A DNA stretch of 54,868 bases from an uncultured Streptococcus sp. Its GTDB lineage: Bacteria; Bacillota; Bacilli; Lactobacillales; Streptococcaceae. The DNA lies in the NCBI GenBank assembly GCA_900755085.1, contig CAAEFF010000074.1, positions 1 through 54,868 on the forward strand, read 5' to 3'. The position numbers were made by a program, and so were the translations under genes. The notes beneath the pieces were generated by a model, which did not search any database, was not told the DNA's origin, and saw only the letters and a program-made list of their open reading frames with translations. How positions within the stretch are numbered: the stretch's first letter is position 1; every line of letters begins with the position of its first letter. Below are positions 6,713 through 14,607 of the stretch, in pieces.

Positions 6713-8018
6713 GCTCGAGATCGAAAACGTGAAACGCGTTAAAGCGGTCAAGATCGAGCCGTCAGCAAAGGGGCTGACAATCGTCGGGGGAAACAATAAC
6801 CAAGGCAAAACAAGCGTATTAGACGCGATAGCGTGGGCCTTGGGCGGTAACAAGTACAAGCCTTCGCAAGCTCAACGCGAGGGATCAACGATTCCCCCAA
6901 GCCTAAAAATCACGCTATCGAATGGCCTTATCGTTGAGCGCAAGGGCAAGAATAGCGATCTAAAAGTTATTGACCCAAGCGGAAACAAGGCCGGCCAGAA
7001 ATTGCTTGATAGCTTTGTCGAAGAGCTCGCTCTTGATCTTCCCAAGTTTATGGAGATGAATGACAAAGAGAAAGCTACAACGCTCTTGCAAATTATCGGC
7101 GTCGGAGATCAGCTCGTCCAGCTTGAAATGGAAGAAAAAACCAAGTACCAAGAGAGACACGCGATCGGCGTTATTGCGGACCAGAAAGAGAAGTTTGCCA
7201 AAGAGCAGCCGTATTATCCAGACGCACCGAAAGAACTTGTTTCAATTGCGGACTTGATCCAGCAACAACAAGAGATCCTTGGACGCAATGGCGAAAATAC
7301 TCGCAAACGTCAAAACCTCGCGAAGATCGAAAACGACTATCAAAATGCACTTGCTGACGTGCAACGCTTGGAAGCTATGCTCACGGAAGCTCGAGAAAAA
7401 GAGCAAGGACTTGCGCAAGACTTGGATATCGCTCGCAAAGATACGCAAGATCTGATCGACGAATCGACGCAAGAGATCGAAGAAAGTATCGCAAATATTG
7501 AGCAGATCAACCTTAAAGTCCGAGCGAATCTTGATAAAGACAAGGCCGAAGAGGACGCGAAAGGCTACCGTGAACAGTATCGCGAGTTAGATCTGGTTAT
7601 CGAAGATATCCGTAAGCAGAAACGCGACTTACTCACGAACGCGGACTTACCGCTTCCGGGCTTATCCGTGGAAGATGGCGAGCTCTTATACTTGGGTCAA
7701 CGCTGGGATAATATGTCCGGTTCGCAACAATTACAAGTGGCGACGGCTATCGTTCGCAAACTCAAGCCGGAGTGTGGCTTCGTACTTATTGACAAACTCG
7801 AGCAGATGGACCAATTGACACTAATGGAATTTGGTGCGTGGCTAGAGCAAGAGGGCTTGCAAGCGATCGCGACACGCGTTTCTACTGGTGAAGAATGTTC
7901 CGTTATTATCCAAGACGGGTACAGTGTTAAACCCGAGAGCTTTGAGAATGGGCTCACGAATGGTGCAATGAACGGTGCACTAAACACAATCGCGCCAACT
8001 TGGCAAAATGGCTTTTAA
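6696..8018 (+). CDS. SMC/RecF-like AAA ATPase of the phage recombination block
   Basis: 440 residues arranged like a minimal RecF/Rad50: N-terminal Walker A (GGNNNQGKTS, residues 31-40), a long coiled coil (about 185-310), then a signature-like SGSQQLQVA and a Walker B strand GFVLIDKLEQMD. The usual Glu after the Walker B Asp is replaced by Lys, with a Glu two residues later. It heads the block with the Sak4-like ATPase, DUF669 protein and helicase, so a role in phage recombination or end processing is likely. Preceded by GGAGAGG. Confidence 0.8.
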   Translation: MVTINKLEIENVKRVKAVKIEPSAKGLTIVGGNNNQGKTSVLDAIAWALGGNKYKPSQAQREGSTIPPSLKITLSNGLIVERKGKNSDLKVIDPSGNKAGQKLLDSFVEELALDLPKFMEMNDKEKATTLLQIIGVGDQLVQLEMEEKTKYQERHAIGVIADQKEKFAKEQPYYPDAPKELVSIADLIQQQQEILGRNGENTRKRQNLAKIENDYQNALADVQRLEAMLTEAREKEQGLAQDLDIARKDTQDLIDESTQEIEESIANIEQINLKVRANLDKDKAEEDAKGYREQYRELDLVIEDIRKQKRDLLTNADLPLPGLSVEDGELLYLGQRWDNMSGSQQLQVATAIVRKLKPECGFVLIDKLEQMDQLTLMEFGAWLEQEGLQAIATRVSTGEECSVIIQDGYSVKPESFENGLTNGAMNGALNTIAPTWQNGF

Positions 8019-8039
8019 AAACAGAAAGAAGGAAAAATA

Positions 8040-8396
8040 ATGAAAAAAACAGAAAAATTTATCGTATTGCGTGACAAAAACACTGGCGACTATATCCAAA
8101 ATTACAAAAATAATGAGGGCACCTTTACATTTTCAGCACGTTTAACAAGTGAAATTCAAGACGCTGCAACTAATTTGATTGATTCGCTCGAGATCGTTGA
8201 AAATGACGGTCAATACTTAAAAGCACTCGCCCAAGGATTGGGGAGTGAGATCCTTGTCGTAGAAGCAGAATACACAATCAAGACCCTCGACGGAGAAGAA
8301 CCAGAAGATCTGACCGAAAAGATCGAAAAGGCCAAACGCAAACACTTTGAAAACTTTCTTCGCGGGCTCTTGAGTGACAATGACAAGGAGGACTAA
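8040..8396 (+). CDS. Conserved-looking phage protein
   Basis: 118 residues, unrecognised. It is predicted soluble, with a small alpha/beta N-terminal half and a charged helical C-terminus (LTEKIEKAKRKHFENFLRGL) ending in acidic residues. It sits between two recombination ATPases with an AAGAAGGA ribosome binding site, four bases from the next gene, so it may be an accessory subunit of that complex. That is inference from context only. Confidence 0.6.
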   Translation: MKKTEKFIVLRDKNTGDYIQNYKNNEGTFTFSARLTSEIQDAATNLIDSLEIVENDGQYLKALAQGLGSEILVVEAEYTIKTLDGEEPEDLTEKIEKAKRKHFENFLRGLLSDNDKED

Positions 8397-8399
8397 AAA

Positions 8400-9500
8400 A
8401 TGCAGATCACAAGAGGAAGAAAGGCGCGGGCCCAAAAGGTCGTGATCTATGGCCCCGAGGGAATCGGAAAGTCTAGCTTTGCGAGTCAATTTCCCGATCC
8501 AGTATTCATCGATACGGAAGGCTCAACCGACAATATGGACGTGGCCCGTATGGATAAGCCCACAAGCTGGACAATGCTAAAAAACGAGATCTCGTTTATC
8601 AAAGCGAACCCGGGCGCGTGTAAGACGCTAGTCATTGATACGATCGACTGGGCGGAACAACTCGCGGTTGATTATGTTTGCTCACAGCACCAAAAGAACG
8701 GGATCGAAGATTTCGGCTGGGGCAAGGGCTATACATACGTACAAGAAGAGATCGGGCGTCTATTAAATAGCTTGTCCGATCTTGTGGACAACGGAATCAA
8801 CGTGATTTTGACAGCTCACGCACAGATCAAAAAATTCGAGCAGCCGGACGAAATGGGATCTTATGACCGATACGAATTGAAGCTCGGACAAAAGACCAGT
8901 TCAAAGACGGCCCCACTGGTCAAAGAATGGGCCGATATGGTGCTTTTTGCGAATTATAAGACAATCGTCATGACAACGGACACCGGAAAGAAAAAAGCCC
9001 AAGGGGGCGAACGTGTCATGTATACGAACCACCGGCCAGCATGGGACGCAAAAAACCGTCACGGCTTGCCAGATCAGCTACCGTTTACGTTTGAGAGCGT
9101 GGCCCATATCTTCAATGCACCGGCTCCCGTACCAACTGAACAACCAGCACCAGCACCAGCACCAACACCACAACCAGAGCCACAGCCGACACCAGAGCCA
9201 CAAAAACAAAACATTAACGAGCAATTGCAAGAGGTCGCTCAAGAGGTGGCCCAAGAGATGGGACGGGCTCCCCAAGCTGGACTCTTACCACAAGCATTGA
9301 TAGACTTAATGACACCGAACAACGTAACCGAAAATGAGTTGCAAGAGGTCGCTTATATCCGCGGACACTTCCCGATGGGAACTCCAATCGAAAACTTCCC
9401 AAGCAATTATTGGGACATGATTGTTGCGAATTGGGACGCTACACTTGACGTCATTCAAAACCAAGTCCGGAAAGATCCGGAATTACCCTTCACAGTGTAG
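8400..9500 (+). CDS. Sak4-like RecA-fold single-strand annealing ATPase
   Basis: 366 residues. Residues 1-240 are a RecA-fold NTPase: Walker A GPEGIGKSS (18-26), a Walker-B-like strand CKTLVIDTIDW, and NVILTAHAQIKK as sensor region. This matches the AAA_24/Sak4 group, which promotes annealing and exchange in phage recombination. A proline-rich linker (about 245-270, PAPAPAPTPQPEP) leads to a C-terminal helical domain. In many siphophages Sak4 neighbours an SSB-like DUF669 protein, as here at 10723. Confidence 0.82.
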   Translation: MQITRGRKARAQKVVIYGPEGIGKSSFASQFPDPVFIDTEGSTDNMDVARMDKPTSWTMLKNEISFIKANPGACKTLVIDTIDWAEQLAVDYVCSQHQKNGIEDFGWGKGYTYVQEEIGRLLNSLSDLVDNGINVILTAHAQIKKFEQPDEMGSYDRYELKLGQKTSSKTAPLVKEWADMVLFANYKTIVMTTDTGKKKAQGGERVMYTNHRPAWDAKNRHGLPDQLPFTFESVAHIFNAPAPVPTEQPAPAPAPTPQPEPQPTPEPQKQNINEQLQEVAQEVAQEMGRAPQAGLLPQALIDLMTPNNVTENELQEVAYIRGHFPMGTPIENFPSNYWDMIVANWDATLDVIQNQVRKDPELPFTV

Positions 9501-9545
9501 ATTTTAGGAATTAGAAATCATAGCAAAATATAACAAGGAGTATCT

Positions 9546-9968
9546 ATGAAAGATAAAACTATTAAAATCGATTTGTCGAAAATCGCAAATACAGCCTTAC
9601 AAGAAAAGGTTGACAAAGAACTTGAAAAAGTCCTTGAGAATATTCTGGACCTCAATACAGAGGCTAAAACAACTCGTAAGATCACGATCACACTAACGAT
9701 GTCAACGGACGATGAGCGAACTGTTGTAAATACAGGTATTGAAGTTAAATCCATTTTGGCACCGCAGAAAGGTGTCGCAACAACTGTTATTGTCGGTCGC
9801 GACGACACTGGTAAAATTCACGCTAACGAGCTCAAAAGTGGTATTCCTGGCCAAGCTTACTTTGATGATAACGGAGACATGAGAACCGACACTGGCGAAC
9901 TCATCGAAAAGATTGAAAAACAAAGTACAAATATCATTGAGTACAACAAAAAGAAAGCGGGTAACTAA
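9546..9968 (+). CDS. Phage replication-terminator-like protein
   Basis: 140 residues resembling proteins annotated as replication terminator protein in Firmicute phages: an N-terminal helix (KIDLSKIANTALQEKVDKEL), then a beta-rich middle (TRKITITLTMSTDDERTVVN) and a charged C-terminus. That family name is historical; the biochemical role is not established. It lies two bases upstream of the next gene and in the replication/recombination operon. AAGGAG precedes the ATG. Confidence 0.55.
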   Translation: MKDKTIKIDLSKIANTALQEKVDKELEKVLENILDLNTEAKTTRKITITLTMSTDDERTVVNTGIEVKSILAPQKGVATTVIVGRDDTGKIHANELKSGIPGQAYFDDNGDMRTDTGELIEKIEKQSTNIIEYNKKKAGN

Positions 9969-9970
9969 CT

Positions 9971-10708
9971 ATGACAGAAAATCTCAAAGAAGCATTATCT
10001 TACACAGTCGAACTAGCGGGTAAAGAAAACAAAATCATTCGTTCAGGAACTGGGAAGGAATATTTTGATGGCAATGAATATAGCTTACAGGAACTTAACC
10101 CTCGTAAGTACGCACCTATCCTTGAGCTTCAGACACTCAAGAGTCTTGTCGATTATCTCAAATCAGATAATGACTTAATCGATAGTCGTAAACTTGTAGT
10201 TGTCGTGGACAGTTTCCGAGAAGTATCCGTGTATAATCAAGTTGATTTTGAAAATGGCAAACGTCCTCAGATTGTATCTGTAAGAGCATCTGTCCCAGCT
10301 ATTCCATTCAGCAATTGGCGCGACCAAGAAGAATTTAATATCATGCTGCAGTCTATGTTTATCGATGATGCAGACCGCAATTTGGTCTTGGATTTTGCTA
10401 GTCATTTAAAAATCGAAAAAGGCGCAGAAGTACAGGACAATGGTATCAGTCAGATGGCGACAATTCGCGATGGTGTAGCAAGTCTAGCACAAGCTAAGAC
10501 TCCAAATCCAGTAACCTTGCGACCATATCGTACTTTTAATGAAGTAGAGCAGCCTGCTAGTCAATTCATCTTCCGAATCAACAAATTGGCGAACCTTGCT
10601 CTCTTCGAGGCAGATGGTGGTAAATGGAAATTAGAAGCCGTCGAAAGCATCGCAAATTATTTAAAAAATGAACTTGCTAGCAACGAAAAAATTACTATTT
10701 TAGCTTAA
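9971..10708 (+). CDS. Phage early protein, possibly DUF2303/YfdQ-like
   Basis: 245 residues. The plan recalls the YfdQ/DUF2303 family: an early segment with LVVVVDSFREVSVYNQ, a middle part about size and non-specific substrates, a helical DADRNLVLDFASHLK, and a C-terminal RPYRTFNEVEQPASQFIFRI that matches the closing beta-strands of that family in style. The similarity is judged by eye and uncertain. Function unknown; it is tightly linked to the gene at 9546 and the DUF669 gene, so replication or recombination support is likely. Confidence 0.5.
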   Translation: MTENLKEALSYTVELAGKENKIIRSGTGKEYFDGNEYSLQELNPRKYAPILELQTLKSLVDYLKSDNDLIDSRKLVVVVDSFREVSVYNQVDFENGKRPQIVSVRASVPAIPFSNWRDQEEFNIMLQSMFIDDADRNLVLDFASHLKIEKGAEVQDNGISQMATIRDGVASLAQAKTPNPVTLRPYRTFNEVEQPASQFIFRINKLANLALFEADGGKWKLEAVESIANYLKNELASNEKITILA

Positions 10709-10722
10709 AGGAGAAAATTATC

Positions 10723-11274
10723 ATGACACAACAACAATTTAACAATAACTTTGAACGCGAACTTGACTGGAACGACACGCTCCAAAAGGACTCGGAATTT
10801 GTCTTTCTACCAGACGGCCTATATTGGTTTGCAGTTAAGGAATACGAACGCGGACGTCACACGCCGAATCCTCAAAACCCCGGCAAGTTGCCAGCTTGTC
10901 CTAAAGCGACAGTACACCTTACCATCGTAGCAAACGAAGGCGAAACAGAATTGCGTCACAATCTTTTCTTACACAGCTCTACGGAAGGTATGCTTTCAGC
11001 GTTCTTTGGAGCGATCGGACAAAAACGCAAAGGTGAGCCCCTTCGTATGGATTGGAACGCGATCATTGGCAAAGTCGGAGTATGTAAGGTTGGATCTCGC
11101 GAGTACAACGGGAACAAGTACAACGAAGTAAAAGGTATGATCTATGCTGAAGACGTTGACTATACGAAGGTATTAAACGCACAACCGGGACAAGCCCCAG
11201 CGTATCAACAACCAGCGCCACAATACCAACAACCAGCACAACAACAGGGAGGCTTCACAGGAGGGCCGTTCTAA
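10723..11274 (+). CDS. DUF669 protein, SSB-like partner of Sak4
   Basis: 183 residues. The N-terminal FNNNFERELDWNDT and the following LPDGLYWFAVKEYERGRHT are typical of DUF669. The C-terminal 30 residues are glutamine/proline-rich and end in GGPF, resembling the disordered tail and terminal tip of single-strand binding proteins. DUF669 genes accompany Sak4-type ATPases and are thought to bind DNA with them. AAAGGAG precedes the start. Confidence 0.8.
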   Translation: MTQQQFNNNFERELDWNDTLQKDSEFVFLPDGLYWFAVKEYERGRHTPNPQNPGKLPACPKATVHLTIVANEGETELRHNLFLHSSTEGMLSAFFGAIGQKRKGEPLRMDWNAIIGKVGVCKVGSREYNGNKYNEVKGMIYAEDVDYTKVLNAQPGQAPAYQQPAPQYQQPAQQQGGFTGGPF

Positions 11275-11292
11275 TATAGGAGGTTCTAAAGT

Positions 11293-12876
11293 ATGGAGTT
11301 AAGACCCTATCAACAAGAGGCGCGGGAAGCCGTTCAGAAGGAGTGGGCAGAAGGTCGGAAACGTACTCTTCTAGTCCTTCCGACTGGGACGGGAAAAACG
11401 GTCGTCTTTTCAAAGATCATTGAAGATCAAGTTAGAGAAGGGAAGCGCGTGTTAGTGCTCGCTCACAGATCCGAATTGTTGGATCAAGCAAGTGACAAGT
11501 TAAAGACAGCAACGGGCCTCGGTACAGCACTAGAAAAGGCTGAAAGTACGTCTATAGGATCGTGGTATCGGGTGGTCGTTGGATCGGTCCAGACAATGCA
11601 ACGGGAAAAGCGTTTAAGTCAATTCCCGCCCGACTGGTTCGATGTGATCGTTGTCGATGAGGCGCACCATGCGATATCTGACGGGTATCAAAAAGTATTG
11701 GGCTATTTTGAAGACGCGGAAGTCCTCGGGGTTACAGCTACCCCAGACAGAGGTGATATGAAAAACCTCGGATCGTACTTTGACAGCTTGGCCTATGAGT
11801 ATTCACTCGTACAAGCGATAAAAGAAGGCTATCTTTCCAAAATTAAAGCCTTGACAATTCCAATCGATCTCGATCTATCAAGCGTTTCAATGTCCGCGGG
11901 TGATTTTAAAGCGAGCGACGTCGGAACGGCACTCGATCCGTACCTCGTACAGATCGCGGACGAAATGGCCAAGTATTGCAAGGACAAGAAAACAGTCGTC
12001 TTCCTTCCACTGGTAAAGACAAGCCAAAAATTCCGCGACATTTTAAACGAGCGAGGATTTAAGGCAGCCGAAGTGAACGGCGAATCGAAAGATCGGGCCG
12101 AAGTCCTCGAAGACTTTGAAAAGGACCATTATAACGTTCTTTGTAACTCAATGCTACTCACGGAGGGGTGGGATTGCCCGTCGGTTGATTGTGTGGTCGT
12201 ATTAAGACCGACAAAAGTCCGAGCGCTCTATTCGCAGATGGTCGGACGTGGGACGCGTCTCTTCCCTGGGAAAGAAGAGCTCCTTCTTCTCGATTTTCTA
12301 TGGCACACCGAACGTCATGAGCTATGTCGCCCGGCTCACTTGATAAGTGAGAGCCCGGAAGTGACTAAAAAAATGGTCGAGAATATGGAAGAAGAAACGG
12401 GCGTCGTGATTGATCTTGAGCAGATGGAAGTCAAGAGCACGGAAGACGTCGTCGCAGAACGTGAAGAGGCCCTTGCGAAGCAACTCGCAGAAATGAGACG
12501 ACGAAAAAGAAAGCTCGTCGATCCTTTACAATTCGAAATGTCTATCCATGCGGAAGATCTTTCGAGTTATGTTCCTAGTTTTGGCTATGAAATGGCCCCG
12601 CCTTCAGAAAAACAACTCAAAGCCCTCGAGAAATACGGGATCTTTACCGATGAAGTCGGTAACGCCGGAAAAGCAAAATTGCTACTTGATCGCTTACATA
12701 AGCGCCAGAGCGAAGGACTCACGACACCGAAGCAGATCCGATTCCTTGAAAGTCGAGGCTTCCGAAATGTCGGAATGTGGACTTTTGAAAACGCAAGAAA
12801 CATGATCGATCGTATCGCAGCGAACGGGTGGAGAATACCACCACAGATCAAAGCGAGCGAATATGTACCGAATTAA
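11293..12876 (+). CDS. DEAD/DEAH-box SF2 helicase
   Basis: 527 residues. Motif I LPTGTGKT (29-36), motif II DEAH (about 119), motif III-like TATPDRGD and motif VI QMVGRGTRL show a complete superfamily-2 helicase with two RecA-like domains (about 1-190 and 205-350). The C-terminal 150 residues contain two related SAP-like segments (PPSEKQLKALEKYGIF and TPKQIRFLESRGF). Phage versions act in replication or fork restart. The stop is 19 bases before the start of the LPXTG gene. Confidence 0.92.
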   Translation: MELRPYQQEAREAVQKEWAEGRKRTLLVLPTGTGKTVVFSKIIEDQVREGKRVLVLAHRSELLDQASDKLKTATGLGTALEKAESTSIGSWYRVVVGSVQTMQREKRLSQFPPDWFDVIVVDEAHHAISDGYQKVLGYFEDAEVLGVTATPDRGDMKNLGSYFDSLAYEYSLVQAIKEGYLSKIKALTIPIDLDLSSVSMSAGDFKASDVGTALDPYLVQIADEMAKYCKDKKTVVFLPLVKTSQKFRDILNERGFKAAEVNGESKDRAEVLEDFEKDHYNVLCNSMLLTEGWDCPSVDCVVVLRPTKVRALYSQMVGRGTRLFPGKEELLLLDFLWHTERHELCRPAHLISESPEVTKKMVENMEEETGVVIDLEQMEVKSTEDVVAEREEALAKQLAEMRRRKRKLVDPLQFEMSIHAEDLSSYVPSFGYEMAPPSEKQLKALEKYGIFTDEVGNAGKAKLLLDRLHKRQSEGLTTPKQIRFLESRGFRNVGMWTFENARNMIDRIAANGWRIPPQIKASEYVPN

Positions 12877-12895
12877 AAAAATAAGGAGAAACACA

Positions 12896-14587
12896 ATGAA
12901 AACTAATAAATTAACACTTTTGACAGTCGCTACTATTGCAACAGCAACAATTGGAATTAAGGGAGTAAATGCCGATGAGTCTGATCGAGGAATCACGCCA
13001 GAGACAACAACAATTGCAGCAAACCAAAGCGGAGAAGCAAACAGAACTGAATCAGCTATTCCAGCAGCGGAAGCAGATCAACCAACAGATTCTAACAATG
13101 ACGCGGGAGCAGGAAGCGCTGAAGCTAAGAATAATGAACGAGAAGGACTTTCAACAACTTTTGAAAAGAGCGGGAATGTGATCGAAGTCAAAAACCCGGA
13201 AGTCGTTGTCGATCAGTCAAACGGTACAGGGAAGTATCAACCCTTCAGCGTGGAATATAAGAACGTCCACTTCCCCGACGATCTCGAGATCAACGAAGGC
13301 GATAAGGTAACGTTCACGCTTCCTAAAGAAGTAGCATTTCAAACTAGCTTCACGTTTGATGTACACAATCCAGAAAATGCCGTCGTCGGTCAAGCTACCG
13401 CGGACAGCCAAGCCGGGACAGTTACGACCGTATTTAACGACTATTTCAAAAACCACCCACTAAACAAACAAATGAGCCTAAAAATGGACGCAAAATGGAC
13501 TGATAAAGTCGAGAGTGGCAAACCAGTAACCGCGAATTTTAACGGCACAGTCGTAACGGCTCAAATCGGCAAAGAACAAGTGATTGGAAAAGATGAACTC
13601 CTTTCTAAGTGGGGTTCACAAGATGAAAATGACCCAACGGTTATTAACTGGACTGTACGCGTCAATTATGCGCGAAAAGTTCTCAATTACGTCAAATTGA
13701 TTGACGAAATGAGCGAAAATCAAAAGCTAATTGATAACTATTTTGAAATCAAGAATATTGAAAGCCTAGATCCTTGGATCGATAAAGGATCTGCTATGGA
13801 TCTCGTGAAATCTATTAGTAAGTCAGATCATGGCTTCACAATCACAATGGATCGTCTCGATCATATGATCTATCTAAATTACAAGACTAAATTGATTAAT
13901 GCCGTTAAGGACTCAACAAACCCGACGAATAAAGTCGAGCTCAAAGCCGAAACAGATGGAGCTACTTCATATAGCTATGTTCAACTCGTCGGAGGCAAGG
14001 GCGACGCGTCTGGAGAAAACAAGCCAGAGCCAACCTTTGAAATTCCAAAAGAATCTCCCAAAGTGGAGATCCCAGAATTTGAAGGTGGTATTCCGGGTAT
14101 TCCAGAAGTACGTGAAAAACCGGAATACACAGAACCTATTGGAACTGTACCCGGCGACGCGCCGGTTTTGGATAAACCAGAATGGAAAGGCGGTACAACA
14201 CCGTTTGACGCACCGAAACTTGACAAGCCTGAGTGGGAAGGCGGGGTGACACCTCCGGACGCGCCAGTACATTACAAACCAGAACTAGTGATCGATATTC
14301 CAGATCCAAAACGCGATGAACCAAAACCACAACCAAAACAAGATAAGCCAAACACACCAGCGCCAAAAACAAACGAAGAACCGAAAGTCGAAGAAGTGAA
14401 AATCACAAATCGCGTGGAAAATCACGCGCAAAACACGCGAAACGAATCTGAAGAAACAGTCGAAGCGTACAGCGCACCGGCTACACTTCCTAATACGGGA
14501 TCAGAATTCGGAATCGCGATCAGCCTCCTCGGACTATTGGGATTGAGCCTCGGAGTCGCTGGAATTGCAGCAAAGAAAGAAAACTAA
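12896..14587 (+). CDS. LPXTG cell-wall-anchored surface adhesin encoded by the prophage
   Basis: 563 residues from ATG 12896 (AAGGAGAAACACA ahead). It has a signal peptide (about 1-26, ending VNA), a low-complexity acidic linker (27-93), then beta-rich regions (about 94-230 and 230-370) resembling the N2-N3 ligand-binding fold of Gram-positive MSCRAMM adhesins (INEGDKVTFTLPKE, then TTVFNDYFKNHPLNKQMSL). A proline-rich stalk (about 385-510) has repeats of the type DAPKLDKPEWEGG. The sorting signal is LPNTG at 531-535, a hydrophobic segment and KKEN. Sortase should anchor it to the host wall, so it is a lysogenic-conversion candidate. Its position between helicase and primase is odd for a cargo gene. 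Confidence 0.93.
   Translation: MKTNKLTLLTVATIATATIGIKGVNADESDRGITPETTTIAANQSGEANRTESAIPAAEADQPTDSNNDAGAGSAEAKNNEREGLSTTFEKSGNVIEVKNPEVVVDQSNGTGKYQPFSVEYKNVHFPDDLEINEGDKVTFTLPKEVAFQTSFTFDVHNPENAVVGQATADSQAGTVTTVFNDYFKNHPLNKQMSLKMDAKWTDKVESGKPVTANFNGTVVTAQIGKEQVIGKDELLSKWGSQDENDPTVINWTVRVNYARKVLNYVKLIDEMSENQKLIDNYFEIKNIESLDPWIDKGSAMDLVKSISKSDHGFTITMDRLDHMIYLNYKTKLINAVKDSTNPTNKVELKAETDGATSYSYVQLVGGKGDASGENKPEPTFEIPKESPKVEIPEFEGGIPGIPEVREKPEYTEPIGTVPGDAPVLDKPEWKGGTTPFDAPKLDKPEWEGGVTPPDAPVHYKPELVIDIPDPKRDEPKPQPKQDKPNTPAPKTNEEPKVEEVKITNRVENHAQNTRNESEETVEAYSAPATLPNTGSEFGIAISLLGLLGLSLGVAGIAAKKEN
12969..13181 (+). CDS. Overlapping reading frame for a coiled-coil protein inside the adhesin gene
   Basis: A 70-codon frame (or 68 from ATG 12975) in the +1 frame of the adhesin, preceded by GGGAG at 12964-12968. 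The product has the look of a real phage protein: heptad-patterned and Glu/Gln/Lys-rich (MSLIEESRQRQQQLQQTKAE, later EQEALKLRIMNEKDFQQLL). It starts at the codons for the adhesin's signal cleavage site and ends where its first folded domain begins. It may be translated from the same mRNA, or be an ancestral phage gene overprinted when the adhesin was assembled. Chance cannot be excluded without homologues. Confidence 0.45.
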   Translation: MPMSLIEESRQRQQQLQQTKAEKQTELNQLFQQRKQINQQILTMTREQEALKLRIMNEKDFQQLLKRAGM

Positions 14588-14607
14588 AAAAGGAATAGAG
14601 GGGACTA

